From positions 11,026,045-11,090,044 of the forward strand of contig NZ_CP108513.1 in assembly GCF_035989285.1 (NCBI RefSeq): 64,000 nt of DNA, read 5' to 3'. The translations under genes were made by a program, and so were the position numbers. The first letter of the stretch is position 1. Each line of letters opens with the position of its first letter. Shown here piece by piece: positions 13,201 through 26,400 of this stretch. The stretch is from Streptomyces sp. NBC_01235. GTDB lineage: Bacteria > Actinomycetota > Actinomycetes > Streptomycetales > Streptomycetaceae. The notes under the pieces were generated by a model, which ran no database searches, was not told where the DNA came from, and was given only the letters and a program-made list of their open reading frames with translations.

Positions 13201-16200
13201 GGCCGGCGACCGTGCGATGGTCAACCACTACGGGCCGACGGAGACCACGATCGGTGTGCTGGCCGGGCCGTTCGACGCGCACGACGTGGCCGCGGGGCGG
13301 GTGCCGGCAGGGACGGCCGTGGCTGGAACGAGGGTCTTCGTGCTGGATGCGGGGCTGCGTCCGGTTCCGCCCGGGGTCGCGGGCGAGTTGTACGTCGCCG
13401 GTGTCCAGCTGGCGCGCGGCTACATGGGTCGCAGTGCTCTGACGGGCGAGCGGTTCGTGGCCTGCCCGTTCGGCACTGGTGAGCGGATGTATCGGACCGG
13501 GGACCTGGCGCGGTGGCTGGGTGACGGTCGGATACAGATCCTGGGCCGGGCGGACGATCAGGTGAAGGTCCGCGGCTTCCGGGTCGAGCCCGGCGAGGTC
13601 GAGGCGGTGCTCGCCACGTGCCCGGGGGTGTCCCAGGCCGCCGTGGTTGCCGACGCCGGCAGCTTGACCGCCTACGTGGTCGTCGCCGACATCGCCGACG
13701 CCGACTCCCTGGCCGCGTCGGTGAGGGCATTCGCCGGACAGCGTCTGCCGGAGTACATGGTGCCGTCGGCAGTGGTGGCGCTGGACGTCCTCCCGCTGAC
13801 CTCGAACGGCAAACTCGACCGCAGAGCACTGCCGGCTCTCGACCGCGCCGTCTCCGCCTCGCGGGCGCCGTCGACGCTCCGCGAGGAGGTGCTGTGCCAG
13901 GTCTTCGCCGAAGCGGTCGGCCGGGACTCGGTCGGGGTCGACGACGACTTCTTCGCCCTGGGCGGCCACTCGCTGCTCGCGGTGCGCCTGGTCTCGCGGA
14001 TCCGGGTCGTGCTCGGCATCGAGGTCACGGTCCGCACTCTGTTCGACTGCCCGACGGTGGCCACACTGGCAGCCCGTCTGGAGCAGGCCGGCCCGGCCCG
14101 CGTGGCGTTGACGGCGCGCGCGCTCCCGGAGCGGGTGCCGCTGTCGTTCGCGCAGCGACGGCTGTGGTTCCTGACCCAGCTGGACGGCCCTGGTCCGACC
14201 TACAACATCCCGATGGTCAGTCGGCTGTCGGGAAACCTGGACCGCGACGCGCTGGCAGCCGCTTTCGGCGACGTCCTGGAGCGGCACGAGGTCCTGCGCA
14301 CGGTGTTCCAGGTCGTCGACGGCGAGCCGTACCAGCGGGTGCTGGCACCGGCCGAGGCCGAACGGATCCTCGAGGTCGTCGAAGCCTCGTCGGCCACGGT
14401 GGAGCTGGGCGTCGAAGCCGTGGCCGCCCATCCGTTCGACGTCTCGTCCGAAGTGCCGGTGCGCGCGGTGCTGTTCGCACTCGGCGACGACGAGTACGTG
14501 CTGGCGGTCGTGCTCCACCACATCGCCTCGGACGGTTGGTCGGCGGCGGTCCTGACCCGGGACTTCAGCGAGGCCTACGCGGCGCGCTGTCGGGGCGAGG
14601 CTCCGACCTGGGAGCTGTTGCCGGTGCAGTACGCGGACTTCGCGGTGTGGCAGCGGGAGTTGCTGGGCTCGGACGACGACCCGGACAGCCTGGCGTCCCG
14701 GCAGGTGGACTACTGGCGCCAGGCGCTGGCCGGCTCTCCGGTGGAGCTGCCGCTGCCGGTCGACCGGCAGCGGCAGCCGATGCCGTCGCAGCGCGGGCAC
14801 TCGTCGGCTTTCGAAGTTCCTGCCGATGTGCATGCCAGCCTGGCGGATCTCGCTCGATCGCGGGGCGTGACGTCGTTCATGGTGCTGCAGACCGCTTTGG
14901 CGGTCCTGCTGTCCCGGCTCGGCGCCGGCACCGACATCCCGATCGGCGTCGCCACGGCCGGGCGCGTGGACGCCGCGCTGGACGACCTGGTCGGGTTCTT
15001 CGTCAACACCCTGGTGCTGCGTACCGACCTGTCCGGGAATCCCACGCTGACCGAGGTGCTGGACCGCGTGCGGGACACGGCGCTGGCCGGGTTCGACCAC
15101 CAGGACGTGCCGTTCGAGCGCCTCGTCGAGGAACTGGCGCCGGAGCGCTCCCTGTCCCGGCACCCGCTGTTCCAGGTGATGCTGACGCTGCAGAACAGCG
15201 CCCAGGACGGCCTGCGGCTGCCTGGCGCGCGGGCCGAAGCCGTCCGGTACGCGGCGGCGAAGTTCGACCTGGACGTGACGGTGGAGGAGGCGTTCGACGC
15301 CGACGGCCGTCCGGCGGGGCTGCGCGGCGCGGTGATCGGCGAGGCCGATCTCTTCGAGCCGGGCACGGTGGCGCAGCTGGCGGAACGGTTCGTGCGCGTG
15401 CTCAAGGGCATGGCGCAGGACACGTCGACGCGGGTCAGCGCCGTGGAACTGCTCGCGGACTCCGAGCTCGAACGGATCCTGGTCGACTGGAACGCCACCG
15501 ACGCCGACGTGCCCGTGGCCACCGTGCCGAAGCTGTTCGCGGCGCAGGCGGCCCGGCGGCCGGAGGCGGTCGCGGTCACGGCCGGCGGTCAGGAGCTGAC
15601 GTACGCGCAGCTCGATGCCCGCTCGAACCGTCTGGCCAGGTTCCTGATCGGTCTGGGTGTCGGCCCCGACCGGACGGTGGCGTTGTGCCTGCCGCGCGGC
15701 CTGGATCTGGTGGTGGCGCTGCTGGCGGTGCTCAAGTGCGGTGGCGCGTACACCGTGATCGACCCGGCGTACCGGTCGCAGCGCGTGGCCGCCGTGCTGG
15801 CCGACGTGGCGCCGGTGGTGGTGCTGGCCGCGCAGGACTGCGTCGATGTCCTGCCGTCGGACGCGCCGACGCTGCTGCTGGACGGAGTGGACGTCTCGCG
15901 GTTCGCGGCGGATCCGGTCACGGACGTGGACCGGTTGGCGGCTCTGCTTCCGGCCCACACCGCCTACATCGTGTACACCTCGGGCTCGACCGGACAGCCG
16001 GTGGGCGTCGCGGTGTCGCACACCGGCATCGCGTCCTTCGCGGCCGGCCACGCCGATCTGGTCGGGGTCTGCGGCGCAGACCGGGTGGCCCAGTTCGCCT
16101 CGGCGGGGTTCGACACCTTCGGCTGGGAGTGGGTCATGGCCCTCCTGCAGGGGGCCGCGTTGGTCGTGGTCCCGGACGAGGCTCGTCTGGGCCCTCCGCT

Positions 16201-19200
16201 GGCGCGATTCCTGACGGAACAGGCGATCTCCGTGGCGACCCTTCCGCCCGCCGTCCTGAGTTCGGTCGACGCGGCCACGGTGGCGAACACCGTCCGGGTG
16301 ATCGCGGCCGGGGAGGCGCTGACGACGAAGGTGATGGCCTCCTGGTCCACGGACCGGGTGATGTTCAACTCCTACGGCCCTTCGGAGACGACCGTGGACG
16401 CCACGCTGTGGCGCTGCGAGCCGTCGAGCGCCCGGGTGCTGATCGGCGGCCCGGTGGTGAACACGGCCGTGTACGTGCTCGACGACGCCTTGCGCCCGAC
16501 GCCTCCGGGATCGGTCGGAGAGCTCTATCTGTCCGGTATCGGGCTGGCCCGGGGCTATCTCCGGCAGGCGGGCCTGACCGCGGAGCGGTTCGTGGCCAAC
16601 CCGTTCGCCGGGTTCGGCCGGCGCATGTACCGGACCGGCGATCTGGTCCGGTGGACCCACGAGGGGTCGATGGAGTTCGTCGGACGGGCCGACGACCAAG
16701 TCAAGATCCGGGGAATCCGCGTCGAACCCGGCGAGGTGCGGGCGGTGGTGTCCGCGCATCCCGCGGTCGACCAGGCCGCAGTGATCGTCCGGGAGGACAC
16801 GCCGGGCGACAAGCGCCTGGTCGCCTATGTGGTCCCGGACGGTGACTGCGATCCGGCCGCAGTACGCGCGTTTGCCGCGGAACGACTGCCGGAATACATG
16901 GTGCCGTCGGCCGTGGTGCTGCTGGATGCGATCCCGCTGACGGTGAACCGGAAACTGGACCGCCGCGCGCTGCCCGCCCCTGAGTACTCGGCTTCGGCCG
17001 GATCGAGAGGGCCGGCCACTTTGCACGAGGAGCTGTTGTGCCGGGCGTTCGCCGACGTGATCGGTCTGGACGCAGTCGGCGTCGACGACAACTTCTTCGC
17101 CCTGGGCGGCCACTCGCTGCTGGCGGTGCGGCTCATATCCCGCATCCGGGCCGTCCTGGGCGTTGAAGTCAGTCTCAGGACCGTGTTCCAGAACCCGACG
17201 GTCTCGGCACTCGCCGGTCAGTTGGGACAGTCGGGCACCGCGCGGACGGCGTTGACGGCGCGGGATCGTCCGTCGCGGGTGCCGTTGTCGTTCGCGCAGG
17301 GCCGCCTCTGGTTCCTTGGGCAGTTGGAAGGCCCGACCTCGACGTACAACATCCCGGTGGCCCTGCGCATGTCCGGGCGGATCGATCCGGAGGCGCTGGG
17401 CGCCGCGCTGCGGGACGTCATCGGCCGTCACGAAGTCCTGCGGACCATGTTCCCCGTCGTCGACGACGAGCCTTCCCAGCTGATCCTTGCGGCCGACAGC
17501 GTCGACTGGCAGCTGACCACGACAGTGTTCGACGAAGCCGACCAGCTGGAAGCCGCAGTCGCCCGGGCCGGTACCGAGCCGTTCGACCTGGCGGTCGACC
17601 TGCCGATTCGGGCATCGCTGCTCACCGCCGGCGACGACCACGTCCTGGTGGTGGTGCTGCACCACATCGCCTCCGACGGCTGGTCCGCGGCCGTCCTGGT
17701 TCGGGACGTGTCGGTGGCGTACGCCGCCCGGGTCGCCGGGGAGGTCCCGCAGTGGGCTGATCTGCCGGTGCAGTACGCGGACTTCGCGCTGTGGCAGCGG
17801 GACGTGCTGGGTTCGCCGTACGATCCGGACAGCGTCCTGTCGCGGCAGCTGAGGCATTGGCGTGAGGCGCTCGCCGGCCTGCCGCAGGAGCTGGAACTCC
17901 CTGTCGACCGGGCACGTCCGGCGGTGACGTCGAATCGCGGTGGTGACGTCGAGCTGGCGATCCCGGCGGACCTGCACGCCCGACTGGCGCTGCTCGCCCG
18001 GCAGCAGGGCGTGACGATGTTCATGGTGCTGCACGCGGCGCTGGCGGTGCTGCTCGGCAAGCTGGGGGCCGGCACCGACATCCCGGTCGGCTCCCCGGTC
18101 GCCGGACGCACTGATGAGGCGCTGGACGATCTGGTCGGGTTCTTCGTCAACACCCTGGTGCTGCGTACCGACCTGTCCGGCGACCCCGACTTCCTGGAGG
18201 TGCTGGCACGGGTGCGGGAAGCCGGGCTGTCCGCGCTTGAGCACCAGGACGTGCCGTTCGAGCTGCTCGTGGAGGACCTGGCGCCGGAGCGCTCGCTGGC
18301 CCGGCACCCTCTGTTCCAGGTCATGCTGACCGTGCAGAACACCACCGAGGCCAGACTCGACCTGGTCGGCTTGACCACCGACGTCGTGATCCGGGACGCC
18401 GGGACGGCGAAGTTCGATCTGGCGCTGACGGTGACGGAGACCGTCGACGAGTCGGGCGTTGCGGCCGGTCTGCACGGAGCCGTGACGTACTCGGCCGACC
18501 TCTTCGACGTCGAGACGGCACATGTTCTGACGCGCCGGTTCGTGGCTGTGCTGGACGCGATGGTCTCCGATCCCGCACAGCGCATCGGCGCTCTGACGAT
18601 TCTGGAGCCCGCCGAACGGCACAGAGTCCAGACCGAGTGGAACGACACGGGTGCCGGGTCGTCGGAGCTGGTTCCGGCGCTCTTCGCGGCGCAGGCGGCG
18701 CGGACGCCGGACGCGGTCGCCGTCGTGTGCGACGGTGTGCGGCTGACGTATGCCCAGGTGGACGAGCGCTCGGCGCGGCTGGCGCACCGGTTGCGGGCGT
18801 TGGGCGTCGGTCCGGAGTCGACGGTGGCGACGGCCCTGCCGCGCGGCGTGGACCTGATCGTGGCGGTGTGGGCGATCTGGCGGGCCGGCGGGGCAGTGGT
18901 GCCGCTGGACGTCGAGCATCCGGCCGAACGGCTCAGCACTCTGATCGCGGACTGCCGGGCCTCGGTCCTGGTGGGCGTCTCCGAGGTCCTGGACGAACTG
19001 CCGACCGGCCGCGTGGTCACCGTCGCGCTGGACGATCCGGCGACGGCCCGCGCGGTGGCGGCGTGTCCGGACCGGGCACCGGCGCCGGCGGCGGACGCCA
19101 GGGGGCTGGCCTACGTGATCTTCACCTCGGGATCGACGGGCCGGCCGAAGGGGGTGGGGGTTTCGCACGGGGCTCTGGCGGCCTACGCGGGCTGGGCGGT

Positions 19201-20470
19201 GCGCGAGTACCCGTTGGCCGACGGAACCGTGCTGCACTCCTCGGTCGCGTTCGACCTGACACTGACCAGCCTGGTATTGCCGTTGCTGGTCGGCGGCGCG
19301 ATCACGATCTCGGTCGAAGGCGGCGTGCAGGGCTTGGCCGACACGGTCTCCGCGGGCGGCCGGTTCGCAATGGCGAAGGTGGTGCCCGGACACCTGCTGG
19401 TGCTCGGCCGGATGCTGAGCGCCGCCGAGCTGGAATCCGCCGCCCGATGCTGGGTCGTCGGAGGGGAGGCACTGCCTCCGGTCACGGTCGCCGACCTGCT
19501 GGCCGCCGTCCCGGATGCCGTGCTCGTGAACGAGTACGGTCCCACCGAGGCCACCGTCGGCTGCTGCACCTTCACGGTGAATGCGGCGATGACTGTGCCG
19601 GCCACGGCGGTACCGATCGGCCGCCCGACCCCCGGAACCCGGCTGTACGTGCTCGACGACCGGCTCTCCCTGGTACCGCCGGGCGTTTCCGGGGAGCTGT
19701 ACATCGCCGGATCCCAGCTCGCCCGCGGCTACGTCGGCCGTCCCGGTCCGACCGGTGAGCGGTTCGTCGCGAATCCGTTCGCCGCCGGGGAACGGATGTA
19801 CCGCACCGGCGACCGGGCCCGCCGACTCCCGGACGGGCAGCTGATGTTCCTGGGCCGCGCCGACGAGCAGGTGAAGATCCGCGGGTTCCGCATCGAGCCC
19901 GGTGAGATCACCTCGGTCCTCGCGACGCATCCCGGTGTCGGTCAAGCGGCGGTCATCGCACGCGAAGACGTCCCGGGGGACAAGCGCCTGGTCGCCTACG
20001 TGGTCGCCGACGCCCCCGACGACCCCGCTGCCCTGACCGCCTCGGTCAAGGCCTACGCCGCGCAACGCCTGCCCGAACACCTGGTCCCCAGGGCCGTTGT
20101 GCTGCTGGACGCCCTGCCGACGACCGCGAACGGCAAACTCGACCGCAAAGCCCTGCCGGCCCCCGAGGCGACGGTGCCCACCACCACGCGTGGGCCGTCC
20201 AACGAGCGCGAAGAACGACTCTGCCAAGCCTTCGCCGAAGTCCTCGGCCTGCCCTCGGTCGGCGTCGACGACGACTTCTTCGCCCTCGGCGGCCACTCGC
20301 TACTCGCACTGCGCCTGGCCGCCCGGATCCGCGCTGCCGCCGGCGTCGACTTCGGAATCCGAACTCTGTTCCAGAACCCCACGGCGGCCGCACTCGCTGC
20401 TCTCATCGATTCTCAGAAGCCGGCGAGACCGGCGCTACGGCCCATGCGCCGGCAGGAGGAGTCGTCCTGA
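1298..20470 (+). CDS. Non-ribosomal peptide synthetase, six modules, starter condensation domain
   Basis: About 6,390 residues: Cstart-A1-T1-C2-A2-T2-C3-A3-T3-C4-A4-T4-C5-A5-T5-C6-A6-T6. The N-terminal C domain (HHIAVDG) opens the protein and resembles lipid-accepting starter domains. C2 and C3 follow a PPNLIPAD linker and carry HHxxLDHLG in place of HHxxxDG, as in dual epimerase/condensation domains; C4-C6 have the usual HHIASDG. Codes read by hand: A1 DVWHVSLVDK (Ser), A2 DLTKVGEVGK (Asn), A3 DFWSVGMVHK (Thr), A4 DLTKVGHIGK (Asp), A5 DTWTIASVDK (unassigned), A6 DLTKVGEVGK (Asn). Six carrier domains have GGHSL. The A3-motif Lys is Val in A5. A 57-bp in-frame duplication lies in A4. ATG 1298 was chosen because a GAGAGG ribosome site precedes it; GTG 1295 is an alternative. 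There is no terminal docking domain or thioesterase; the peptide passes to the next protein. Confidence 0.95.
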   Translation: MVASKARLHELMSGQVGLWYGAQLAPDGSVYHEGEYLEIRGALDRDLLLTALKRAMAEAEAYRLRLRVEDGKPYQYVDDSQDRPIHVADLGDEPDPLSAARTWMDADLRGPVEIVDRPLTAHALFRLGPDHFVWYQRAHHIAVDGASFAVFSERVARIYTMLRNGTAADHGALAPFSVLLDADREYRDSADLERDRQYWLDALADLEPDATETGHRNRPTAPDVHTADIDADAVDELTSAARRLKTSLPGLMIATAALYRHRVTGAQDVVLGVSVHGRTVPAQFGIPGMTANIMPVRLRLTPETSAAGIVKQASSAVLRGLRHQRYQHRDILADLKLVGAAPLCPLVVNVVSDQRPLLFGDCTAVRTALASGPADDLRIDVYPALAGAGLRVGVVTNPDLHTTGDGAKVSGRFRRVLDWLAGAAPDEPIGRARLIGEDEAQTLLRDWNGAATEVPSATLPELFAAQAARTPNATAVVFEGTEISYAELDTRANRLAWALRAQGVRPESVVGVCLPRSAETVVALLGVLKAGGAYLPLDPGLPAERVAVMVADSGAAWVVTSQACADAVPDGVEPVVLDEPRTAAELITSPGSDPSVPVDGGHPAYVIYTSGSTGRPKGVAVSHAGIVNRLLWMQDEFDLRAEDRVLHKTPFGFDVSVWELFWPLVTGAALVVARPGGHRDPGYMAELILRERVTTAHFVPSMLDVFLADPACPGVGGVLRRVVCSGEALSAGTRDQFFAALPGVGLSNLYGPTEVSVDVTAHRCDPSDGPVVPIGAPVSNTRVFVLDPHLQPVPDGGEGELYLAGVQLARGYVQRPDLTAERFVACPFVPGERMYRTGDRVRWADGRLVFLGRADEQVKIRGFRIEPAEVRAAVAATPGVGQAAVLALEAGSGGMRLVAYVVPDGGNGADLAEAVRSHVAKRLPEYMVPSAVLVLDELPVTANGKLDRRALPAPDFSAAAGLSAPSTPREELLCAAFAEVLGLPAVGVDDDFFALGGHSLLAVHLAGRLRSAGMSVDMRTLFESPTPTGLAASAGRDRVVVPPNLIPADATAITPDMLTLTELTQPQIDAVVSRIDGGAAEIADIYPLTPLQEGMLFHHLLADDERPDAYLSQAVLVFESGERWDAFVAAFQQVVDRHDIYRTSLAWENVPQPVQVVRRRARLRVTGVPLAADADPEDTLTAAAGTAMDLQRAPLLDLHVAVDPDGLRRWALLRVHHVILDHLGLAAALAEVRAIMAADSSAQADPLPFRQFVAEIRGTMDPAAHSRHFAALLVGVDEPTAPFGLLDVRDDGAATVRAATRAGADLSDPVRAAAHRLGVSPAVLFHVAWARVVAVLSGRDDVVFGTVLLGRMNTGLQAARVPGPFLNTLPVRVRTGALSAQRAILDLRVQLAGLIDHEHAPLSVAQQASDVAVGMPLFTSILNYRHNTDDGFKPESMEIGIPGVEVARFRERTNYPLSVVVDDSGGDFSVAVDVAAPFDAAMVCGMLLTALRNLTSALEGGPEVPLAAIEVLGADRRRTLADWAGGRADGLSLPAPELFAAQVALTPDALAVVCDGVELSYAALDARVNRLAHRLIGLGVGPESVIATVLPRSVDLLVAAWAVWRAGGAVALLDVAHPVERLGALIADCRASVVLGTDEVLDELPAGRTVTVAVEDPLPEVGETVPWAVAHPGSLAYVIFTSGSMGRPKGVGVSHGALAAYAAWALCEYPLDGGAPLHSSAAFDLTVTSLVLPLLAGGSVTVSGEGGVSGLADLIQGGARFGVVKVVPGHLPILGHMVGAGLQDAAACWVVGGEALPPARVAQLLAMSPASVVVNEYGPTEATVGCCTFTAGSDTALGALVPIGRPSPGTQLFVLDASLAPVPPGVAGELYIAGTQLARGYVGRPGLTGERFVACPFVPGRRMYRTGDRARWMPDGQLDFLGRADEQVKIRGYRIEPGEVAAVIATGPGVAQATVVAREDAPGDRCLVAYVVPDDECDPHTVREFAAERLPEYMVPAAVVVLDALPLTANGKLDRRALPAPELSAPVGSRAPSTRREELMCAAFAEVLGVPSVGVDDDFFALGGHSLLAVSLVERLRERGVSVTVRALLQAPTVAGLSIAAGAETVVVPPNLIPADATRVTPDMLPMVELTQEQIDAITGTVDGDAANVADIYPLAPLQEGLLFHHLFADDGQADVYAQPMVLELDSRDRLDAFLAALRQVVARHDIYRTSIFWQGLPEAVQVVWRNVELPVADVVLDPDADPVEQLLRSAPPALDLTRAPIMDVAAAADPDGRRWWALIRVHHMVLDHLGMEAALAEIHALLCGAAADQLPRPLPFREFVAEARAGADGDRHERYFAEVLSGVDGTTAPYGVLDVHSGADAAQETLDLGPDLTGRIVAVGRRLKASPATVLHVAWARLLAAVADRTDVVFGTVLFGRSSSGASAGRAVGPFLNTLPVRVRLDGLGATAAVGEVRSRLAELLDHEHASLAAVQQAAGLPGNAPLFTAILNYRHADDDSAVPGLGDPEGVRTAYAWSRSNYPLTVSVDDRGETIGLTVDGVAPIDPVEVGRLFRATIENLVAALEQSCDSGVDAPLSAVRVLDGAARQALLAEADGATATRPDATLADLFAAQVARTPNAVAVACDGVELTYAELNERADRLARCLAAWGAGPESVVGLLLPRSAELMVAMVATVKSGAAYLPVDPSYPADRIAYTLRDSGVVGVLTSRTVAAVAAAVSEDVPVLLLEDVHDELATDALAQCLPDHPAYVIYTSGSTGEPKGVAVTHRSAVSMFAAAEAVVAPTADDVWSCFHSFAFDFSVWETWGALLYGGRVVVVPSDTARFPEQFVTLLERERVSVLSQTPSAFYQLMAELEHRPDRLPRLRAVVFGGEALDPGRLGPWWSRFGAAGPRLINMYGITETTVHVTFTELGSEPDPAGSVIGVPLANYRVYVLDDNLEPVPHGAVGEMYVGGAGVARGYLGRPGLSACRFVADPFRCGERMYRTGDLARRINDGRLVFQGRSDDQVKIRGFRIEPGEVRAVVACHPDVTDAAVVARTDTGEVRLVAYVVPVGSGGEGIEAAVRDHAAEHLPGHLVPSAIVVLDVLPLTPNGKLDLKALPAPRHEAVAPGRRPATAREQLLCGVFAKVLGVPSVSVDDDFFALGGHSLSAVRLLGAIRSGLGADIRIRTLFEHPTVGGLAAVLSGTDTGAARPALVARPHPERTPLSFEQRRLWFLSQLDGPTPTYNIPMLLRLSGPLDRAALRAALGDVLERHEVLRTVLAVADGEPWQHVLDLNDAQWEPEVVEITEALLPEAVSGQARRPFDLSTDLPVRATLFALGAEEHVLMAVVHHIASDGLSTGPLARDLADAYAARSQGRAPDWSPLPVQYADYALWQREMLGSEDEPDSLISQQVAYWRAALAGAPAELALPADRPRPANASHHGHSAPFQVSADLHARLAATARDRHATVFMVVQTALAVLLSRLGAGTDIPIGSAVAGRADAVLDDLVGFFINTLVLRTDLSGDPTMAEVLDRVRATTLSGLDHQDVPFERLVEELAPERSPARHPLFQIILTMQDAGADPALPGLAAGVEAAGRPAVKFDLDVLLTETFDDDGAPAGLRGVITAASDLFDQAFADQFASRLTRVLDTVTADPDTRLRAVDVLDDAERRRVLSEWSGTAQSETPPTFPEIFAAQVARTPDALAVVSSEGRLTYADLDERAGRLAHHMRGLGVGPDSVVGLCLPRGPQTMVGILAVWKAGAAYLPIDAGLPAERIAFMLSDSRASILVGTTELVDELPVGRMLSVAVDDPATAAMLATGPVAAGLPRSWRDNPMLATGPVAAGLPRSWRDNLAYVIYTSGSTGRPKGVGVTQAGLASYLGSMPNRLAFAEYGGRYALLQAQATDLGNTVVFAALAAGGELHVLDEEAVTDPGAVAAYLAEHGIDFLKIVPSHLAALSSADGVEPLLPARVLVLGGEAASPALAGQLLAAAGDRAMVNHYGPTETTIGVLAGPFDAHDVAAGRVPAGTAVAGTRVFVLDAGLRPVPPGVAGELYVAGVQLARGYMGRSALTGERFVACPFGTGERMYRTGDLARWLGDGRIQILGRADDQVKVRGFRVEPGEVEAVLATCPGVSQAAVVADAGSLTAYVVVADIADADSLAASVRAFAGQRLPEYMVPSAVVALDVLPLTSNGKLDRRALPALDRAVSASRAPSTLREEVLCQVFAEAVGRDSVGVDDDFFALGGHSLLAVRLVSRIRVVLGIEVTVRTLFDCPTVATLAARLEQAGPARVALTARALPERVPLSFAQRRLWFLTQLDGPGPTYNIPMVSRLSGNLDRDALAAAFGDVLERHEVLRTVFQVVDGEPYQRVLAPAEAERILEVVEASSATVELGVEAVAAHPFDVSSEVPVRAVLFALGDDEYVLAVVLHHIASDGWSAAVLTRDFSEAYAARCRGEAPTWELLPVQYADFAVWQRELLGSDDDPDSLASRQVDYWRQALAGSPVELPLPVDRQRQPMPSQRGHSSAFEVPADVHASLADLARSRGVTSFMVLQTALAVLLSRLGAGTDIPIGVATAGRVDAALDDLVGFFVNTLVLRTDLSGNPTLTEVLDRVRDTALAGFDHQDVPFERLVEELAPERSLSRHPLFQVMLTLQNSAQDGLRLPGARAEAVRYAAAKFDLDVTVEEAFDADGRPAGLRGAVIGEADLFEPGTVAQLAERFVRVLKGMAQDTSTRVSAVELLADSELERILVDWNATDADVPVATVPKLFAAQAARRPEAVAVTAGGQELTYAQLDARSNRLARFLIGLGVGPDRTVALCLPRGLDLVVALLAVLKCGGAYTVIDPAYRSQRVAAVLADVAPVVVLAAQDCVDVLPSDAPTLLLDGVDVSRFAADPVTDVDRLAALLPAHTAYIVYTSGSTGQPVGVAVSHTGIASFAAGHADLVGVCGADRVAQFASAGFDTFGWEWVMALLQGAALVVVPDEARLGPPLARFLTEQAISVATLPPAVLSSVDAATVANTVRVIAAGEALTTKVMASWSTDRVMFNSYGPSETTVDATLWRCEPSSARVLIGGPVVNTAVYVLDDALRPTPPGSVGELYLSGIGLARGYLRQAGLTAERFVANPFAGFGRRMYRTGDLVRWTHEGSMEFVGRADDQVKIRGIRVEPGEVRAVVSAHPAVDQAAVIVREDTPGDKRLVAYVVPDGDCDPAAVRAFAAERLPEYMVPSAVVLLDAIPLTVNRKLDRRALPAPEYSASAGSRGPATLHEELLCRAFADVIGLDAVGVDDNFFALGGHSLLAVRLISRIRAVLGVEVSLRTVFQNPTVSALAGQLGQSGTARTALTARDRPSRVPLSFAQGRLWFLGQLEGPTSTYNIPVALRMSGRIDPEALGAALRDVIGRHEVLRTMFPVVDDEPSQLILAADSVDWQLTTTVFDEADQLEAAVARAGTEPFDLAVDLPIRASLLTAGDDHVLVVVLHHIASDGWSAAVLVRDVSVAYAARVAGEVPQWADLPVQYADFALWQRDVLGSPYDPDSVLSRQLRHWREALAGLPQELELPVDRARPAVTSNRGGDVELAIPADLHARLALLARQQGVTMFMVLHAALAVLLGKLGAGTDIPVGSPVAGRTDEALDDLVGFFVNTLVLRTDLSGDPDFLEVLARVREAGLSALEHQDVPFELLVEDLAPERSLARHPLFQVMLTVQNTTEARLDLVGLTTDVVIRDAGTAKFDLALTVTETVDESGVAAGLHGAVTYSADLFDVETAHVLTRRFVAVLDAMVSDPAQRIGALTILEPAERHRVQTEWNDTGAGSSELVPALFAAQAARTPDAVAVVCDGVRLTYAQVDERSARLAHRLRALGVGPESTVATALPRGVDLIVAVWAIWRAGGAVVPLDVEHPAERLSTLIADCRASVLVGVSEVLDELPTGRVVTVALDDPATARAVAACPDRAPAPAADARGLAYVIFTSGSTGRPKGVGVSHGALAAYAGWAVREYPLADGTVLHSSVAFDLTLTSLVLPLLVGGAITISVEGGVQGLADTVSAGGRFAMAKVVPGHLLVLGRMLSAAELESAARCWVVGGEALPPVTVADLLAAVPDAVLVNEYGPTEATVGCCTFTVNAAMTVPATAVPIGRPTPGTRLYVLDDRLSLVPPGVSGELYIAGSQLARGYVGRPGPTGERFVANPFAAGERMYRTGDRARRLPDGQLMFLGRADEQVKIRGFRIEPGEITSVLATHPGVGQAAVIAREDVPGDKRLVAYVVADAPDDPAALTASVKAYAAQRLPEHLVPRAVVLLDALPTTANGKLDRKALPAPEATVPTTTRGPSNEREERLCQAFAEVLGLPSVGVDDDFFALGGHSLLALRLAARIRAAAGVDFGIRTLFQNPTAAALAALIDSQKPARPALRPMRRQEESS
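12677..12790 (+). repeat. 57-bp in-frame tandem duplication inside adenylation domain 4
   Basis: Two back-to-back copies of a 57-bp unit (12677-12733 and 12734-12790), identical except at one of the last three bases, encode a 19-residue block twice (each begins [10 protein letters not shown]). It sits in the variable stretch between core motifs A2 and A3 of the Asp-activating domain. The homologous A10 domain of the next NRPS has no such duplication. Near-identity suggests a recent slippage or recombination event that kept the frame. Confidence 0.95.
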
Positions 20471-20472
20471 TG
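20454..20472 (+). promoter_or_regulatory. Ribosome site and TGATG overlap coupling the two NRPS genes
   Basis: AGGAGGA ends 9 nt before ATG 20470, and the stop of the first NRPS (TGA 20468-20470) overlaps that ATG by one base. This predicts translational coupling and fixes the second NRPS start directly at its first condensation motif. Confidence 0.8.
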
Positions 20473-23400
20473 ATCCCGTTGTCTTTCGCCCAGCGTCGTC
20501 TGTGGTTCCTGAACCAGTTGGAAGGGCCGAGCCCGACCTACAACATTCCCGTGCTCGTCAGGCTGACCGGGGAAGTTGACCGCGACGCGCTGACGGCCGC
20601 TTTCGGCGACGTCCTGGAGCGGCACGAGGTCCTGCGCACCGTGTTCGACGTCGTCGACGGCGAGCCGTACCAGCGGATCCTCGACCGGTCCGAGGCCGGC
20701 CGCGGCCTGGAGACCGTCGACGTCCACCGAACGGAACTGGCCGCGGCCGTCGAGGCGGTGGCCGCGCACGGCTTCGACCTCTCCGCCGAGACGCCGGTGC
20801 GCGCAGTGCTGTTCTCGTGCGGCCCGGACGACCACGTGCTGGCGGTGGTGGTGCATCACGTCGCTTCCGACGGCTGGTCGTCCGGGATCCTGGCCCGGGA
20901 TTTCGGCCAGGCCTACTCGGCGCGTCGGCAGGGCGGGAAGCCCGACTGGGAACCGCTGCCGGTGCAGTACGCGGACTTCGCGTTGTGGCAGCGGGAGGTA
21001 CTGGGCTCGGAGGACGACCCGGACAGTGTCCTCTCAGAACAGATGGGCTACTGGCGCCAGGAGCTGGCCGGGATCCCGACCGAACTGGACCTGCCTTTCG
21101 ACCGGCCGCGTCCGACGGTGGCCTCGTACGAGGGGCACCGTGTCGAGTTCGCCGTCCCCGCCGACCTGCACGCCGCTCTCACGGAACTCGCGCGGGCCCG
21201 AGGCGTGACACCGTTCACCGTGCTGCAGACCGCGCTGGCGATGCTGCTCGGCAAACTCGGCGCCGGCACCGACATCGTCATCGGCTCACCGGTCGCCGGC
21301 CGGATCGACGAGCGACTCGACGACCTGGTCGGGTTCTTCGTCAACACCCTGGTGCTGCGGACCGACCTGTCCGGCGACCCGACCGTGGCCGAACTGCTGG
21401 ACCGGGTCTGGAACAGCAGCCTGGCCGGCTTGGACCACCAGGACGTGCCGTTCGAGCGTCTGGTGGAGGAGCTGGCCCCGGAGCGCTCGTTGTCCCGGCA
21501 CCCGCTGTTCCAGGTGATGCTGAACGTCCAGCAGCCCGACGGTCCCGGTCTCGAGCTGGAGGGCGCCCGGGTGGCGGCTTTCTCCTCCGCCGCGACGTCC
21601 GGCCAGGCTGCGAAGTTCGACCTGGAGTTCTCGGTGCACGAGACGTTCGCCCACGATGGCGGCCCGGCCGGGCTGCGCGGTGCGGTGATCGGCGCGGCCG
21701 ACATGTTCGACCGCGAGACAGTGGCCTGGTTCGCGCGACGCTTCGTGCGAGTGGTGGAGCAGACGGTCGGCGACGCCTCGTCGCGGCTCAGCACTGTGAA
21801 GGTGCTGCATGAGTCCGAGCGTCGCCGGATGATGCTCGACTGGAACGACACCGCGGTTGAGACCACGGCCTGGACGCTGCCGGAAATGTTCGCCGCGCAG
21901 GCGGCGCGGACCCCGGACGCACCGGCGGTGATATTTGAAAGCGCTGAGATGTCCTACGCGGAGCTGGATGCCCGCGCGAACCGTTTGGCGCGGCTGCTGA
22001 TGGCCCGTGGCGTGGGACCGGAGTCCGTGGTGGGCGTCTGCCTCCAGCGCGGCGCCGACCTGCTGGTGGCGGTGCTGGGCGTGCTCAAGGCCGGCGGCGC
22101 CTATCTGCCGCTGGATCCCGAGAACCCGGCCGACCGTCTGGCAGTGATGGTGTCCGACGCCGCCGCGGGGTGGGTTGTCACCTCGGCCGCATGGGCGGAC
22201 TCTGTGCCGGACGGCGTGGATTCCGTCGTGATGGACGACGCCACGGCGCAGTCGGAACTGGCCGCGCTGCCGGCCTTGGCACCAGCCGTGGCGGTGATCG
22301 GGGCGAATCCGGCCTATGTGATGTTCACGTCCGGCTCCACGGGTCGGCCCAAGGGCGTGGTGGTACCGCATGCCGGGATCGTGAACCGACTGGAGTGGAT
22401 GCGGAGCGGATACGCCCTCGGGGCCGACGACAGGGTGCTGCACAAGACCCCGTTCGGCTTCGACGTGTCGGTGTGGGAGCTGTTCTGGCCCCTGACGGTC
22501 GGCGCCGCGCTGGTCGTGGCACGGCCCGGCGGGCACCGCGACCCGGCTTACCTGACCGACCTCATGGCGTCCGAGCGGGTGTCAGTCGCCCACTTCGTGC
22601 CGTCGATGCTTGAGGTGTTCCTGGCCGATCCCGGTGCAGTGGCAGCTGGCCGGACCTTGCGGCGCGTGGTGTGCTCGGGCGAGGCACTGCCGGGCAGTTT
22701 GCGAGACCGGTTCTTCGAGCTGCTGCCGGACACCGCGCTCGACAACCTGTACGGGCCGACCGAGGCGTCGGTGGAAGTCACGGCTCGACGATGCGACCCG
22801 GCCGACACCGGCGCGGTTCCGATCGGCGCACCGGTCGCCAATACGCGGGTGTACGTGCTCGACAGGCATCTGCGACCGGTGCCGCCCGGCGTCGCCGGCG
22901 AGCTGTACCTGGCCGGCGTGCAGCTGGCACGCGGCTATGCGAGTCGGCCCGCGCTGACCGGCGAGCGCTTCGTCGCCTGTCCGTTCGCTTGCGGGGAGCG
23001 GATGTACCGCACCGGGGACCGGGTGCGATGGCTGCCCGACGGGCAGGTCGAGTTCCTCGGCCGCGCCGACGAGCAGGTGAAGATCCGCGGGTTCCGGATC
23101 GAGCCCGGTGAGGTGCAGGCCGTGGTGGCCGCCATGACGGGCGTCGAACAGGCTGCGGTCGTCGCGCGCGACGACGCGCCCGGCGGCCTGCGTCTCGTCG
23201 CCTATGTCGTGGCAGTCGACGGCGACTGCGATCCCGCCGCCGTCCAGGCCTTCGCCGCGAAGCGGCTGCCGGAGTACATGGTTCCGTCGGCGGTGGTGGT
23301 GCTCGACGAGCTGCCGTTGACCCGCAACGGGAAACTGGACCGGCAGGCCCTCCCAGCGCCGGCCCACTCGGCCTCGGCCGGCTCGCGGCCGCCTTCCACG

Positions 23401-26400
23401 CGCCGCGAGGAGCTGCTCTGCCGGGCGTTCGCCGACGTCCTCGGCCTGGACTCGGTGGCCGTCGACGACGACTTCTTCGCGCTCGGCGGCCACTCCCTGC
23501 TCGCCGTGCGGCTGGCCGCTCGGATTCGCGCCGGCCTCGGCGTCGATATCGGCATCAGGGCCCTGTTCGAGGCTCCGACGGTCTCGGCGCTGATCGCCCA
23601 CTTGCCACAGGAGGGCGACGTCAGGGCGGCGCTGACGACGCAGGAGCGTCCTGACCGGATCCCGCTGTCGCCGGCGCAGCGCCGACTGTGGTTCATCGGC
23701 CAGGCCGAGGGAACCGACGCGGCCTACAACATCCCGACGGTCACGCGTATGTCCGGCGACCTGGACTGCGCCGCGCTCGCCGCCGCCCTGCGGGACGTGG
23801 TGGAGCGGCACGAGGTGCTGCGGACGGTGTTCGAGGTCATCGACGGTGAGCCGTACCAGCGCGTCGTAGAGCTGTCCGAGTCCGGATGGGCGGTGGAGGT
23901 CGTGGAGGCCACCTTGGCCGACACGGAGCGGGCCATCGCCGAGCTGTCCGCGCACCGGTTCGACCTGTCCTGCGAGCTCCCGGTGCGAGCAGCGCTGTTC
24001 ACGCTCGGCGCGGATGAGCACGTCCTCGCGGTCGTCATGCACCACATCGCCTCCGACGGCTGGTCGGCGGAGGTCCTGGCCCGCGACGTCTCGGCCGCCT
24101 ACGCCGCCAGGGCGGCCGGGCGGACGCCCTCATGGCACGACCTGCCGGTCCAGTACGCGGACTTCGCGCTGTGGCAGCAGGACGTGCTGGGCTCCGAGGA
24201 CGATCCCGACAGCGTCCTGACCCGCCAGCTGGGCTACTGGCGCGACGCCTTGTCCGGGGCTCCGGAAGAGCTGGAGCTGCCGGTCGACCGCGCCCGGCCG
24301 ACGGCGGCCTCGCACCGCGGCCGCTCGGAGTCGTTCACCGTTCCCGCCGACGTGCACGCCCGGCTGACCGAAGTGGCACGAGCGCACGCGGTGACGCCGT
24401 TCATGGTGCTCCAGACTGCCCTGGCGGTCCTGCTGGCCCGGCTCGGCGCCGGCGAGGACATCCCGATCGGGACAGCGATCGCCGGCCGCACCGACGAGGG
24501 ACTGCACGACTTGGTCGGGTTCTTCGTCAACACCCTGGTGCTGCGGACCGACCTGTCCGGCGACCCGACCATGGCCGAGCTGCTGGACCGGGTCCGCCGG
24601 ACGAGCCTGGCCGGTCTGGACCATCCGGACGTGCCGTTCGAGCGCCTGGTGGAGGAGCTGGCCCCGGAGCGCTCGCTGTCCCGCCACCCGCTGTTCCAGG
24701 TAATGCTGACCATCCAGCAGCACGGCCGGACCGGACTGGCCCTCCCGGGGATCGACTTCGACGGCTTCACCCCGGATGCCGATGCCGGCGAGGCGGCGAA
24801 ATTCGACCTGCACTTCTCGATGCGCGAGGCGTTCGACGCCGCAGGACATCCCGCCGGCCTGATCGGCGCGGTCGTCGGCGCCGCGGACCTGTTCGACGCC
24901 GAGACGGTCACACAGTTCGCCCAGCGTTTCGTTCGGGTGCTCGACCAGGTGGTCACGGACACGTCGGCGCGCGTCGGTGCTGTCGCCGTGACCGACGACT
25001 CCGAGGTCGACCGGATCCTGCACGGGTGGAACGACACCGCGCTGGACCTGCCTGACGTGACCGTGTCGGAGCTGTTCGCCGCGCAGGCCGCACGCACCCC
25101 GGCCTCGACGGCCGTGGTGACCGAGACCGATGAGGTCACCTACGCGGAACTGGACGCGCGCGCGAACAGACTCGCCCGGCTGCTCATCTCCCGGGGTGTG
25201 GAGCGCGGATCGCGCGTGGTGGTGGGGCTGCCACGATCGGTGGAACTGTTCGTGGCGCTGCTCGGCGTCTGGCGCGCCGGAGCCGCGTACGTGCCGGTCG
25301 ACGCGGAGTACCCGCCGGAGCGGATCGCGTACGTCATGGAAGACGCGACGCCGGCCCTCGTACTGACCGACCTTGCGACGGCCGGGGGACTGCCCGACGT
25401 GGGCGTGCCGCAGCTGTGCCTGGACGAGTCGGAGGTGGCGGCCGGGCTTGCGCTGACGGCGTCGGCGCCGCTCACCGACGCCGAGCGCGGCGGGCCTCTG
25501 TCACCTGTGCTTCCGGCATACTCGATCTACACGTCCGGATCGACGGGACGGCCCAAGGGCGTCGTGATCTCCCAGGGCAACCTTGCCAACTTCCTGATCG
25601 ACATGACCAACCGGCTCCCGTTGACCGAGCAGGACGCCTGGCTCGCGATCACCACCGTCTCCTTCGACATGGCGGTGCCCGAACTCTACGTCCCGCTGCT
25701 GACCGGCGCGCGCCTCGTCATGGCCGCCCGCCGCATCGTCCTGGACCCGGTGGATCTGGTCCGGGTCCTGTTCCGGCACAGGGTGACGGTGCTGCAGGCC
25801 ACGCCGTCGCTGTGGCGCGCCGTGCTCGCCGAGCATCCCGACGGCATCGCCGGGCTGCCGCCGCTGCGTGTGTTGGTCGGCGGCGAAGCGGTGCCGGGGC
25901 ACCTGGCGCTGGAGCTGTCCGGTCTCGGCGAGGTGACGAACCTCTACGGCCCGACCGAGACCACGGTCTATTCGACGGCCGGGCCGGTGGATCCGGCGGT
26001 CGTGGCCGTCGGGGAGCCGCCGATCGGCCGGCCGATCGCGAACACTCAGGTCTACGTGCTCGACAGTGCACTGCGACCGGTGCCGGCCGGTGTCGCCGGG
26101 GACCTGTTCATCGCCGGCGCCGGAGTGGCGTCCGGCTACTGGAACCGGCCCGGCCTGACCGGCGAGCGCTTCGTGGCGTGCCCGTTCGGCGCTCCAGGTG
26201 AGCGCATGTATCGCACCGGGGACCGGTCCCGCTGGCTTGCCGACGGGCAGCTGATGTTCCTGGGCCGCGCCGACGAGCAGGTGAAGATCCGCGGCTTCCG
26301 GATCGAGCCGGGCGAGGTGGCGGCGGTGGCGGCCGCGCACCCCGGGGTCGCCGAGGCCGCGGTCGTGGCCCGCGAGGACATGCCCGGCGACAAGCGGCTG

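Noticed and set aside
1307..20296. Very long open frames on the minus strand across the first NRPS gene (up to over 2,000 codons)
   Set aside because: They are antisense shadows caused by high GC and third-position bias; the proteins have low-complexity Arg/Gly/Asp-rich composition and no domains, while the plus strand has complete NRPS domains throughout.
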